DNA of 64,000 nucleotides from an uncultured SAR116 cluster alpha proteobacterium (GTDB taxonomy: Bacteria; Pseudomonadota; Alphaproteobacteria; Puniceispirillales; Marisalimonadaceae). Where the stretch lies: contig CACMYY010000002.1 of NCBI GenBank assembly GCA_902618025.1, forward strand, positions 1 to 64,000, given 5' to 3'. Within the stretch, counting starts at the first letter, position 1. Each line of letters opens with the position of its first letter. Both the position numbers and the translations under genes were made by a program. Below, piece by piece: positions 1 through 8,068 of this stretch. The notes under the pieces are model-generated. The model had not been told where the DNA came from. It made no database searches and saw nothing but the letters and a program-made list of their open reading frames with translations.

Positions 1-1184
1 ATTCTTTTATTTATTTCATCAGCAAATAATATTTCATAACATATTAATGTAATGATATTCCCAAAACCATCGATATTAGGGTTGGATAATATTTTACCAC
101 TTGAAAAATCTGTTGGATTTAAGAAGCCAGAAATTGCTCCTAAATACTTACGAAATGGAATGTATTCTCCAAAAGGAACTAATTTGATTTTATCATATTG
201 ATACAAAATTTTTCCTTCAAAATTCAAAAAAACAAGTGAATTAAAGATTTTGTCCTTCTCTGTTCTTAATAAACCAACAATAAGAACTGTTTTTGGACTT
301 TTAATAACTTGTTTACTAATAGAAGATAATAATGTCATTTCATTTGGAATTGAACCTTCAAAACTGGTTTCAGGCCAAATGATTATCCTACTCTTATTTT
401 TAAATGAATCTGCATTAACAGATGAGAGCTCTACTAATTTATTTAAGTTTTGATCTCTTTGTTTTAAGTTCCATTTATTTCTTTGTTCAATGTTAGGTTG
501 AACAAGAGTTATAAATTGGTCTTTAATTTTTATATCAGTTTTATTTTGATATCGAAATATCCCACAAAAAAATAAAATTAAAATTGGTATTAATAAGGAT
601 GAAAAAACAAAATATTTACCTTTAAAATTTGTGAACAGAATAAATGGTAAAACACTTATTGTCAAAACAACTATATTCGCTGAAAAACTTCCAATAAATG
701 AAAATATTTGTATTAGATTTTCATTAGATGATAATACTATTGAAGGCATTAACCACGGAAAGCCCGTAAAGATTTTAGCTCTTAAATATTCAAATAGTGA
801 TAAAAAAATAATTATATATATTATAGAAAATGTTTTGTTTTCGCTGAGTAATTTAGCAATAATACAAGCACATCCCCAAAAAAGGGCTAACAAACTTGGC
901 AATAGTACAATAGCTATTGGCATTAGAAAAATGTGATATTTATCAGCTACAATAAATGCAGAACCAATCCAATATAAGCCAAATAAAAACCAGCCAAGCC
1001 CGAAAAACCAAGCTGCAATAAAAGTTTTTAACAAAGTTGATGCATAATTTATTGAATAAATTCCAAAACCAAAACAAAAAAGAACAGGAAGAAATGAAAA
1101 AGGGGGGATCGAAAAGGTAGCAATAGCACCAGACATGAATATTACTAAATAGTTTAATTTTGATAACTTGTTAAATTTGTACAT
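1..1184 (-). CDS. lnt: Apolipoprotein N-acyltransferase, C-terminus cut by window edge
   Basis: Inner-membrane enzyme that adds the third acyl chain to the N-terminal cysteine of lipoproteins. The frame opens at ATG 1184 and stays open for 394 residues to the left edge. Family length is about 510, so roughly 115 C-terminal residues are missing. The first ~210 residues are strongly hydrophobic, with several membrane segments and the family stretches GWFLFGLYWIGSAF (~64-77) and FPWLMPS (~142-148). A nitrilase-like domain follows. The likely catalytic triad is Glu272 in WPETSF, Lys332 in YDKIKLVPFGEYIPF, and Cys382 in LICYEILF, spaced as in E. coli Lnt (E267, K335, C387). It lies 8 bases downstream of corC and ends the corC-side operon, a standard pairing. 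Confidence 0.95.
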   Translation of the reverse strand, partial: MYKFNKLSKLNYLVIFMSGAIATFSIPPFSFLPVLFCFGFGIYSINYASTLLKTFIAAWFFGLGWFLFGLYWIGSAFIVADKYHIFLMPIAIVLLPSLLALFWGCACIIAKLLSENKTFSIIYIIIFLSLFEYLRAKIFTGFPWLMPSIVLSSNENLIQIFSFIGSFSANIVVLTISVLPFILFTNFKGKYFVFSSLLIPILILFFCGIFRYQNKTDIKIKDQFITLVQPNIEQRNKWNLKQRDQNLNKLVELSSVNADSFKNKSRIIIWPETSFEGSIPNEMTLLSSISKQVIKSPKTVLIVGLLRTEKDKIFNSLVFLNFEGKILYQYDKIKLVPFGEYIPFRKYLGAISGFLNPTDFSSGKILSNPNIDGFGNIITLICYEILFADEINKR

Positions 1185-1192
1185 TTGTAAAT

Positions 1193-2059
1193 TTACAATG
1201 TTAATCTTTTAGATGATGAGATGTGTTTCAGTCCTATAATTTTAACTAAAATAACTTTTCTTGGATCTGCTTCTAATATTTCAAATTTTAAACCTGACGG
1301 CGAGTATCTTATAACCTCTCCTTTTACTGGGACTCTCCCAGTTATACTAATAATAAAACCACCTAATGTTACTATTTCATCATTTAAATCTTCTTTTCTT
1401 ATTGAAGATAGAAGACCCTCAAGTAAATCAACTGTTATTCTAGCTTCGACTATTATAGATCCATCTTCCATTTTTTCTAATCTACATTCTGAAGATAAAT
1501 CGTGTTCATCTTCAATCTCCCCCACAAGTTCTTCAACTAAATCTTCAATTGTTACCAAACCATCGATACCGCCATATTCATCAACAACTAAGGCTAAATG
1601 GCGTCTTTTTACTCTCATTTCATAAAGCAAATCTAACAAACTTTTCGATGGAGAGACAAAAATAGGTTTTTTTAATAGAGTTTTAATGTTTTGTTTTTCC
1701 TTTAAAAACAAGTTAGCTAAAACATCCTTTATATGTAATATACCTACTATATCGTCTAAACTTTCATTTCTTACTGGTACCCTGCTATGATTAGTTTTAA
1801 TTAGTTGTTTGACTATTTCATCAAAATCATCTGACATTGCTACTGAAACAATATCAACTCTTGGTACCATTACATCGAAAGCTGTGATTCCTCTCAAACC
1901 TGCTAAATTTTTTAATAGTTCATTTTCATGGCTTAAGGCTTTGCCATTAGAGTCATCTGCGTTAATTCTCTTGGCAACAAATTGTTCTAGTTCCTGATCA
2001 AGACTTTTATCATTGATATCTTTAGTTTTCTTGAAAAAACTTGGAAGACTTATTTTCAT
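1193..2059 (-). CDS. corC: CorC/HlyC-type CBS-domain protein
   Basis: Cytosolic CBS-pair protein of the CorC/HlyC/YbeX family, linked to divalent-cation (Mg/Co) handling. This 288-residue form lacks the N-terminal CNNM membrane domain, as in E. coli CorC. It shows the family entry motif FDVMVPRVDIV (~60-70) and two CBS modules (around SRVPVRNESLDDIVG and LALVVDEYGGIDGLVTIED). The acidic stretch EELVGEIEDEHD and a C-terminal CorC_HlyC domain (~205-285) follow. It sits between ybeY and lnt, the conserved ybeZ-ybeY-ybeX-lnt order. Its exact biochemical role is not settled in the family. The start is ATG 2059. Confidence 0.93.
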   Translation of the reverse strand: MKISLPSFFKKTKDINDKSLDQELEQFVAKRINADDSNGKALSHENELLKNLAGLRGITAFDVMVPRVDIVSVAMSDDFDEIVKQLIKTNHSRVPVRNESLDDIVGILHIKDVLANLFLKEKQNIKTLLKKPIFVSPSKSLLDLLYEMRVKRRHLALVVDEYGGIDGLVTIEDLVEELVGEIEDEHDLSSECRLEKMEDGSIIVEARITVDLLEGLLSSIRKEDLNDEIVTLGGFIISITGRVPVKGEVIRYSPSGLKFEILEADPRKVILVKIIGLKHISSSKRLTL

Positions 2060-2093
2060 TGTTTAAATTTTTATATTCCTTAATTTCATTGAT

Positions 2094-2606
2094 CTATTTA
2101 TACGGATTTTCGATTTGGAGTGTTTCCAATATTTGGATTTCTAAATTTTCCATTTTTTTTGCTTGTTCTAATGTTTTATGATCATAACCTAAAAGATGTA
2201 AAACTCCATGAATAAATAAATGCGTTAAATGATTATTAATTCTTTTATTGTCCCTTTTTGCTTCTCTACAAATAGTTTCAATTGAGAAAATTATATCACC
2301 TAAAAACAATGCATCTTTTGAGCGAGAATAGGATGGAAAGGACAATACATTTGTTGCAGAACTGGTTTTTCTATAGGATTTATTAAGTTGGATAATCTGT
2401 TTGTCTCCAGAAAAACAAAGTGATATTAATTTTTTTGAATTAGGAAAAGATAAATTAGATTTTTCGTAAATTTCTTTTAATACTTTATTTAAATTTTCAT
2501 GAAAATTATTTATTAATTTTTCATCCCATAATGATACTATTATTGAGGATTCAATAATAAATTTATCGTTATTAGATATTCTATAATCAGCTTCGGCTAT
2601 GTTCAT
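2094..2606 (-). CDS. ybeY: Endoribonuclease YbeY (16S rRNA 3' maturation)
   Basis: Zinc-dependent endoribonuclease needed for 16S rRNA 3'-end processing and ribosome quality control. The 170-residue length is normal for the family. The metal-binding signature is HGVLHLLGYDH, with His133, His137 and His143 as zinc ligands. NVLSFPS at ~86-92 is the second conserved block. The N-terminal ~25 residues are divergent. It lies 20 bases downstream of phoH and 34 bases upstream of corC, within one minus-strand operon. Confidence 0.95.
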   Translation of the reverse strand: MNIAEADYRISNNDKFIIESSIIVSLWDEKLINNFHENLNKVLKEIYEKSNLSFPNSKKLISLCFSGDKQIIQLNKSYRKTSSATNVLSFPSYSRSKDALFLGDIIFSIETICREAKRDNKRINNHLTHLFIHGVLHLLGYDHKTLEQAKKMENLEIQILETLQIENPYK

Positions 2607-2626
2607 AATGATTTTTATTTATAATA

Positions 2627-3628
2627 TTAATTTTTGTTAAATTCATCATATGCTTTAATAATTTTGGCAACAATTGGATGCCTTACTACATCATTAGCGT
2701 CCAAATATATTATTTTAACATCTCTAATTTTACTAAGAATTTTTTTTGATTCTTTTAACCCGGAAATTTGTCCTGTTGGAAGGTCAACTTGACTTAAGTC
2801 ACCATTAATTACCATTCTAGATCCCTGACCAATTCGGGTTAAAACCATTTTCATTTGAATTGATGTAGTATTTTGTGCTTCATCTACTATAACAAAGGAG
2901 TTTGTAAAAGTTCTCCCTCTCATAAATGCTAAAGGTGCAATTTCTATCTCGCCAGTTTGAATTTTTTTTTCAACTCTATCTGCGGGCATCATTTCATATA
3001 ACGCATCGTATATGGGTCTAAGATAGGGATCAATTTTTTCTTTCATATCACCTGGCAAGAAGCCCAGCCTTTCGCCTGCCTCGACTGCTGGTCTAGTTAA
3101 AATAATTTTGTCAATGAGACCTTTTTTCAACATATGAATACCTTTTGCAACAGCTAAGTAAGATTTTCCAGTTCCGGCAGGACCAAGACCAAACACTAAC
3201 TCAAAATCATTTAGAGCTTTAAAATATTTTTTTTGACCAATACTTTTTGGTATTATAGATTTCTTCCAAGTATCAAATTTTAAATTTTCATTTTTATCAA
3301 ATTTTTGATTTGGTTTTAGTTTAGAAGTAATACCCTGTATCATCCTAAATTCAGTTTCAAAATTTGAAAAATCAAACTCAGAAATATCTGATTTTTCAAG
3401 AGATAATTTATGGTAAACATTTGAAATAATTGATTTAGCTTTGTTTATATTTTCTGGATCTCCTGAGATACTAAATTGATTACCGAATAGAGTTATATTT
3501 ACGTCTGTTAACTTTTCTAATTTGACAAGGTTAATGCTATGATGCCCTACTAAGACTGCGATTAATGAATTACTAGGAAATTCAAGAGAAATTTCTTCTT
3601 TTTTAATTTTATAATTCAATACATCCAA
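2627..3628 (-). CDS. phoH: PhoH-family ATPase (YbeZ)
   Basis: Cytosolic P-loop NTPase of the PhoH/YbeZ type. YbeZ proteins partner with YbeY in rRNA metabolism and are predicted RNA helicase/ATPases. Of its 333 residues, ~20-75 form a KH-like N-terminal region. The Walker A motif is GPAGTGKS (~149-156) and the Walker B motif is FVIVDEAQN (~245-253). Further PhoH signatures are ILTRPAVEAGERLGFLPGD and MVINGDLSQVDLP. The order miaB-phoH-ybeY-corC-lnt is widely conserved and supports the partner assignment. Confidence 0.94.
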   Translation of the reverse strand: MDVLNYKIKKEEISLEFPSNSLIAVLVGHHSINLVKLEKLTDVNITLFGNQFSISGDPENINKAKSIISNVYHKLSLEKSDISEFDFSNFETEFRMIQGITSKLKPNQKFDKNENLKFDTWKKSIIPKSIGQKKYFKALNDFELVFGLGPAGTGKSYLAVAKGIHMLKKGLIDKIILTRPAVEAGERLGFLPGDMKEKIDPYLRPIYDALYEMMPADRVEKKIQTGEIEIAPLAFMRGRTFTNSFVIVDEAQNTTSIQMKMVLTRIGQGSRMVINGDLSQVDLPTGQISGLKESKKILSKIRDVKIIYLDANDVVRHPIVAKIIKAYDEFNKN

Positions 3629-3644
3629 GCTTTCAATGTTAGCA

Positions 3645-4997
3645 TTAAAAATCTAATAAAATATTACCCGTTAAACTATTTTGAAACGCTTCGGTAATAT
3701 TTAAATCTATAAATGATCCTATCAAGTTCTCATTCTTAGAACTTAAGTAAACAGACTGATTAAATGGCGATCTTCCAATATATTGATTCTTTTTCTTTCC
3801 CTTTTTAAGAACTAGTACTTTGATTATAGAGTTAATAGTTTTTTTATTGAAAGATAATTGTTGAGATCTTAATAGTTCTTGAACTTCATACAATCTAAAG
3901 TTCTTTATATCCTCATCTATATGGTTAGGGAAAACACTTCCTGGCGTTCCAGGTCTTTTGGAGTATTTGAATGAGTAAGCATGCGCATAATTGACCTGTT
4001 TGATTAAACTTAATGTTGACATATGATCCTTATCTGTTTCTCCAGGGAAACCGACAATAAAATCACCTGATATGGCGATTTCAGGATTGTAGTCTCTTAT
4101 TTTTTCAATAATCTTTAAATAGTCTTTAGATGTGTGTTTTCTATTCATTAATTTGAGAACATTGTCTGAACCTGATTGAACAGGCAGATGGAGATAAGGC
4201 ATTAATTTTTTATTATCCCTATGGGATTTAATTAATTCAATGTCCATATCAAGAGGATGAGAAGTAGTATATCTAATAAATTTAAGCTCATCAAATTTTG
4301 ATAGTTCATCTATTAATCGACCTAGACCCCAATTTAAATTATCCAAACCTTTGGAACTCCAAGCATTCACATTCTGCCCTAGTAGGGTAATTTCTTTAAC
4401 ACCGACATCTATTAATTTTTTTGCTTCATCTATAATAGACTTCAAGGGTCTCGAATATTCAGCTCCTCTTGTGTAAGGAACAACACAAAAAGTACAAAAT
4501 TTATCACATCCTTCTTGAATTGTTAAAAATGCAGAAGGACCTCTTTCTTCAATTTTAGCATTTAACTGGTCAAATTTTGGAATAATGGGGAAGTCAATAT
4601 TAATATTTTTATTTTTATTGATTGGGTCAACTTTTGCAATTAGCTCTGGAAGATTTTGATATGATTGAGGCCCAACAACTATATCAACCCACGGAGAACG
4701 TTTCATTATTTCTTTGCCTTGAGCTTGAGCAACACAGCCAGCCACAGCCACTATCGATCTTTTCCCAGTAATTGCTTTTCTGGCTTTGATTTTATCTCTT
4801 ATACGTCCCAGTTCAGAATATGTTTTTTCAACTGCTTTTTCACGTATATGGCATGTATTCAAAACTATTAGATCAGCATCATCTTCATTATCATCTAATT
4901 GATAACCATGAGGTTTTAATAAATCTGTCATTCTCTCAGAGTCATAAAAGTTCATCTGACATCCATGAGTTTTAATAAATAGCTTTTTCATTAACAC
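3645..4997 (-). CDS. miaB: tRNA-2-methylthio-N6-dimethylallyladenosine synthase
   Basis: Radical-SAM methylthiotransferase that converts i6A37 to ms2i6A37 in tRNAs reading UNN codons. The N-terminal UPF0004 domain carries three cysteines for the auxiliary 4Fe-4S cluster (Cys13 in HGCQMN, Cys49 in NTCHIREKA, Cys88 in VAGCVAQ). The radical-SAM cluster motif CDKFCTFC provides Cys164, Cys168 and Cys171. A TRAM domain fills roughly the last 70 residues. The 450-residue length is typical. The given start is GTG 4997; ATG 4991, two codons in, is equally plausible. It is the first gene of the miaB-phoH-ybeY-corC-lnt run. Confidence 0.95.
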   Translation of the reverse strand: MLMKKLFIKTHGCQMNFYDSERMTDLLKPHGYQLDDNEDDADLIVLNTCHIREKAVEKTYSELGRIRDKIKARKAITGKRSIVAVAGCVAQAQGKEIMKRSPWVDIVVGPQSYQNLPELIAKVDPINKNKNINIDFPIIPKFDQLNAKIEERGPSAFLTIQEGCDKFCTFCVVPYTRGAEYSRPLKSIIDEAKKLIDVGVKEITLLGQNVNAWSSKGLDNLNWGLGRLIDELSKFDELKFIRYTTSHPLDMDIELIKSHRDNKKLMPYLHLPVQSGSDNVLKLMNRKHTSKDYLKIIEKIRDYNPEIAISGDFIVGFPGETDKDHMSTLSLIKQVNYAHAYSFKYSKRPGTPGSVFPNHIDEDIKNFRLYEVQELLRSQQLSFNKKTINSIIKVLVLKKGKKKNQYIGRSPFNQSVYLSSKNENLIGSFIDLNITEAFQNSLTGNILLDF

Positions 4998-5036
4998 TTC
5001 ATCATAAATTAATGATACTTACTGCCAGTTGTAAAA

Positions 5037-5858
5037 TTATTTTGCAAGTTTTTTTGATAACGCGCTAGAATAAATTTTTCTTATTTTGATTTCTAAATGA
5101 TTACATAAATCTTTTCTATTTTCAAAGTTTTGTGTATTTACTGGTTCTAAGTAAATTAGTTTTGCCTTAATAGACACTAATGTAGCTAATTTATATAAAT
5201 GCGGTTTAAGATCCATGTCTCCATACCACGCTATCAAAGGTCTTAACCATCTATTAATCGGGATACCGTTTAAATCAGAATAAAAAATAACTATAGGCTG
5301 AATTTTAAAGTTTTGATTTTCTACAGAGGAGAATGAACTTGATTTAAATTCTAAAACCCTATTTCCATCTGAAGTGGTTCCTTCAGGAAAAATAAAAACC
5401 TTCTCACCAGAAGATAGTGCATCTAATATTTTATTTTTTTGATTAAAACTGTCTGTTTTATTCCTTCTTATAAAGATTGATCTACCTTTCTTAGCTAAAA
5501 AACCAAAAATTGGCCAGCTCTCAACTTCAGATTTTGCTACAAATCTTAATGGGAATTTAGATCCTAATATAGGGATGTCTAGATAAGATAAATGGTTACT
5601 TATAAATAGATTATTTTTTTTGTATTGGTCGATTTTGCCTACTATTTCTACTTCTATAGACAATAACCATAGTAAAATTTTGTGAAATAATACCGGTAAC
5701 CATTTTTCGATGGAAGGTATTTTTCCTAATAATAAAGATAAAACGATTAAAAGGGCAGAAGCAACTGTAAAAATTACAAGTTTTAAATAGAAGATTAAGT
5801 TATCAATTAATGATAAGCTGTTAATAGGACTATAATAAAAATTTTCTTTAGTTATCAT
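5037..5858 (-). CDS. 1-acyl-glycerol-3-phosphate acyltransferase family (PlsC/OlsA-like)
   Basis: Membrane-associated acyltransferase that transfers a fatty acyl group to a lysophospholipid-type acceptor. The HX4D catalytic motif is NHLSYLD (His89, Asp94) and the acceptor motif is FPEGT (157-161). Membrane segments are visible at ~22-48 and ~55-70. It begins 11 bases after an OlsB-like N-acyltransferase gene on the same strand. That is the olsB-olsA arrangement used for ornithine lipids, so O-acylation of lyso-ornithine lipid is a fair alternative to phosphatidic-acid synthesis. Sequence alone cannot choose between them. Confidence 0.88.
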   Translation of the reverse strand: MITKENFYYSPINSLSLIDNLIFYLKLVIFTVASALLIVLSLLLGKIPSIEKWLPVLFHKILLWLLSIEVEIVGKIDQYKKNNLFISNHLSYLDIPILGSKFPLRFVAKSEVESWPIFGFLAKKGRSIFIRRNKTDSFNQKNKILDALSSGEKVFIFPEGTTSDGNRVLEFKSSSFSSVENQNFKIQPIVIFYSDLNGIPINRWLRPLIAWYGDMDLKPHLYKLATLVSIKAKLIYLEPVNTQNFENRKDLCNHLEIKIRKIYSSALSKKLAK

Positions 5859-5869
5859 ATTTTATTTCA

Positions 5870-6760
5870 TTAATTTAAATATTTCTTCTTATATTTTTCA
5901 TCTATATTGTCAGTTTTAACAATCACACATAGGTCTATTGTATTGAATTTATGGTCAACAAAACAATCATGACTGACCTTTCCGCCTATTCTAATATAAC
6001 CTTTTATAAGAGGTGGTAATTTAACAAAAGTTCTTAAATCATTAATGTTTGAATTACTTGCAGTATAAGTAGGGTATATTTTTGGTTTCAAACTTTTAAC
6101 TGACAAATCATCTGGTAATGAAAAATTCTTTCTTAAGTAAGACAATTCATTACTGTATTTCAATACATCAGTCCCGTGAAAACTTGCACATCCTAATAAG
6201 ATTTTAATATCATATAATTTTACATATTTAGCAATTGCTTTCCAAAGTAAGTTCATTATAGTTCCATTTCTATAACCTTGATGAACACACGACCTCCCTA
6301 ATTCAAGTATTTGATTATGTTTATAAGAATTCAATATCTTACTTAGATCAAATTCTGAGGAAGTATAAAACCCACCACAATGAGCAGCTATATCACCACG
6401 AACAAGTCTATAGGTTCCTACAATTTTGTTTTTAGAACCTTTTCTATTATTGTCTATGACAATAAGATGATCAGCAAATTTATCGACTTTGTCATAATCT
6501 AATTTTAAAATTTTTTTTGATATGGAGGGTATAGCTTTTTTTTCTTTGTAAAAAACTGAATACCTAAGAGCTTGAGCTTTTTTTAATTCTGATTTTTTCT
6601 CAGCAATCTTTATTACAAAATTTTCGATTTCAATTTTTGAAAATCTTTTTATAGTTTTTAGAGTTTGTAGAAAATCAATTTTTTTTTTAGAATTTGATTT
6701 AAATTTGCTTACTTTAAGATCTCTATTTAGAAAATTGTCTTTAACCTTATATACAAACAT
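5870..6760 (-). CDS. GNAT-fold acyltransferase, OlsB/hemolysin-like family
   Basis: Resembles the Acetyltransf_5 group that includes OlsB, the acyl-ACP:ornithine N-acyltransferase. Of the 296 residues, the first ~45 are basic and unconserved. The core follows: ALRYSVFYKE (~81-90), KFADHLIVID, IVGTYRLVRG, a CGGFYTSSEFD stretch, and ILELGRSCVHQGYRNG with the family's ELGRSCV signature. LLGCASFHGTD is the usual late motif of this group. It overlaps the operon of the PlsC/OlsA-like gene, 11 bases upstream of it. Together they suggest lyso-ornithine lipid formation and then O-acylation, giving phosphorus-free membrane lipids. The family call is firm; the substrate is inferred. Confidence 0.85.
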   Translation of the reverse strand: MFVYKVKDNFLNRDLKVSKFKSNSKKKIDFLQTLKTIKRFSKIEIENFVIKIAEKKSELKKAQALRYSVFYKEKKAIPSISKKILKLDYDKVDKFADHLIVIDNNRKGSKNKIVGTYRLVRGDIAAHCGGFYTSSEFDLSKILNSYKHNQILELGRSCVHQGYRNGTIMNLLWKAIAKYVKLYDIKILLGCASFHGTDVLKYSNELSYLRKNFSLPDDLSVKSLKPKIYPTYTASNSNINDLRTFVKLPPLIKGYIRIGGKVSHDCFVDHKFNTIDLCVIVKTDNIDEKYKKKYLN

Positions 6761-6815
6761 ACTACACCTACTGAAAATTATTTGTGATTAATAAATTTTA
6801 AGTATTTCAATTTTA

Positions 6816-7247
6816 TTAAAACTCAAATAATAATTTTAATGCATCAATTTTATTATTATTATTATTATAATAGGCTTTTCTTATTCCAATTTTTTTAAAG
6901 CCATTTTTTAAGTAAAATTTTATTGCTTTAGAATTTTCAACAGATACTTCAAGAAAAATTTTATTTACATTATTAAGTTTTTTTATTTTATTAATTATTG
7001 AAGAACCATAATTCTTTCTCTGAAATGATTTTATGATACAAATTTGTATAATTTCAATTTCGTCTTTTACGTGATAAAAGCTTACAAATCCTATAATTTT
7101 TTTGTTTGAAACTTTCCAAATTTTAATAGCATCTTCATTAAAATAATGTTCAAACTCTTTTAAAGATACAGAATAATTAAAAATATCCCTCTGAATATCT
7201 GTTAATTTTAATAATTCACTTTTTTTTGCTGACGTTATGTTAATCAT
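6816..7247 (-). CDS. rimI: Ribosomal-protein-alanine-type N-acetyltransferase (RimI-like)
   Basis: Small GNAT acetyltransferase of 143 residues. It has the acetyl-CoA-binding block IIKSFQRKNYGSSIINKI (the Q/RxxGxG/A loop reads QRKNYGS) and the C-terminal signature LEVSVENSKAIKFYLKNGF. RimI acetylates the N-terminal alanine of ribosomal protein S18 and often has wider N-acetyltransferase activity. Its start codon overlaps the tsaB stop by 4 bases (ATGA), the classic tsaB-rimI pair. An asparagine run near residue 130 is encoded by a short AAT triplet repeat (plus strand ~6849-6868). Confidence 0.88.
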   Translation of the reverse strand: MINITSAKKSELLKLTDIQRDIFNYSVSLKEFEHYFNEDAIKIWKVSNKKIIGFVSFYHVKDEIEIIQICIIKSFQRKNYGSSIINKIKKLNNVNKIFLEVSVENSKAIKFYLKNGFKKIGIRKAYYNNNNNKIDALKLLFEF

Positions 7248-7966
7248 TTTAAATTAATTTTTGCAGATCGTACGTATATAGGTTTAAACTTGTCAAACGC
7301 AAAAGTAGTTTTGTTTAAGCAAACATTTTTCGATATTATAAAAGACGCAAGTTTTCCAACTCCTAAAGAATGTGGATGTTGTATTGGGTTTTTAGAAACA
7401 TTTAAGTTATTTATTAATTCTTTTGCTGTACTCGATAGATATCCAATAAATAGAAAGTCTCTTAAAGATAAATTATTAATAACAAAATAGGTATTTAATT
7501 TCTCAATTTTAACTGTATTAATGTCACTTGTAGCCAAAAATGGCAATGATTTATTATTAATGTCATCGATCTTAAACAACTGTAAAAATAGATCATCTTT
7601 TTTACTATCGATAGAACTTATTATATATTTAAGTTTTAACTCTTTGGCTTCATCAAGTGCGGACATTGCTAGACCAGATAAAGAATTAATACCTATAATT
7701 TTCATATGACTGTTAGAAATTTTAATACCTAAAGCAGTTGAAATTATCGAACGAATTCCTGTAAAACTTCCTGGACCACAACCAACTGCTAGAAAAGAAA
7801 TATCACTAAAAGAAATTGAATTATCGTATAAAAACTTTTTAGTTGTTGGTACGATAATTTCAGATAATTCATTTTTAAATGGGACTGATATGTTATTAAT
7901 AACACCTTCTTTATTTAATAAAGAAAGTGATAGTTCTGTTGAACTTGTTTCTATAGAAATAATCAT
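7244..7966 (-). CDS. tsaB: tRNA threonylcarbamoyladenosine biosynthesis protein TsaB
   Basis: Actin-fold partner of TsaD in synthesis of t6A37 on ANN-reading tRNAs. It has the family N-terminal strand MIISIETSSTELS and the signature VGCGPGSFTGIR (~61-72), which marks the TsaB/TsaD fold. At about 240 residues it is normal length. I chose ATG 7966 because it restores the usual N-terminus and has a purine-rich AAAGA just upstream. A TTG at 7984 would add six residues. It is translationally coupled to rimI and diverges from the deacetylase gene at 8069. Confidence 0.92.
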   Translation of the reverse strand: MIISIETSSTELSLSLLNKEGVINNISVPFKNELSEIIVPTTKKFLYDNSISFSDISFLAVGCGPGSFTGIRSIISTALGIKISNSHMKIIGINSLSGLAMSALDEAKELKLKYIISSIDSKKDDLFLQLFKIDDINNKSLPFLATSDINTVKIEKLNTYFVINNLSLRDFLFIGYLSSTAKELINNLNVSKNPIQHPHSLGVGKLASFIISKNVCLNKTTFAFDKFKPIYVRSAKINLK

Positions 7967-8011
7967 AGAATCTTTATTTAACAATAAGAAAAAAGTAGTA
8001 TTATCGTGAAT

Positions 8012-8028
8012 AACTTTATAATAAAGTT
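8012..8028. promoter_or_regulatory. Short inverted repeat with an embedded -10-like TATAAT in a divergent intergenic region
   Basis: AACTTTA (8012-8018), a 3-base spacer and TAAAGTT (8022-8028) form a perfect inverted repeat. It contains TATAAT at 8017-8022 on the plus strand. It sits between divergent tsaB and the deacetylase gene, 47 bases before the latter's ATG. No good -35 is visible. It could be a promoter core or an operator. Confidence 0.3.
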
Positions 8029-8068
8029 ATAACTTACAGAATTAAATTATTCAACACTTGAGGATTAA

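Noticed and set aside
250-936. Two plus-strand frames (67 and 101 codons) at the left edge
   Set aside because: They lie wholly inside lnt on the other strand, whose motifs and continuous frame are clear.
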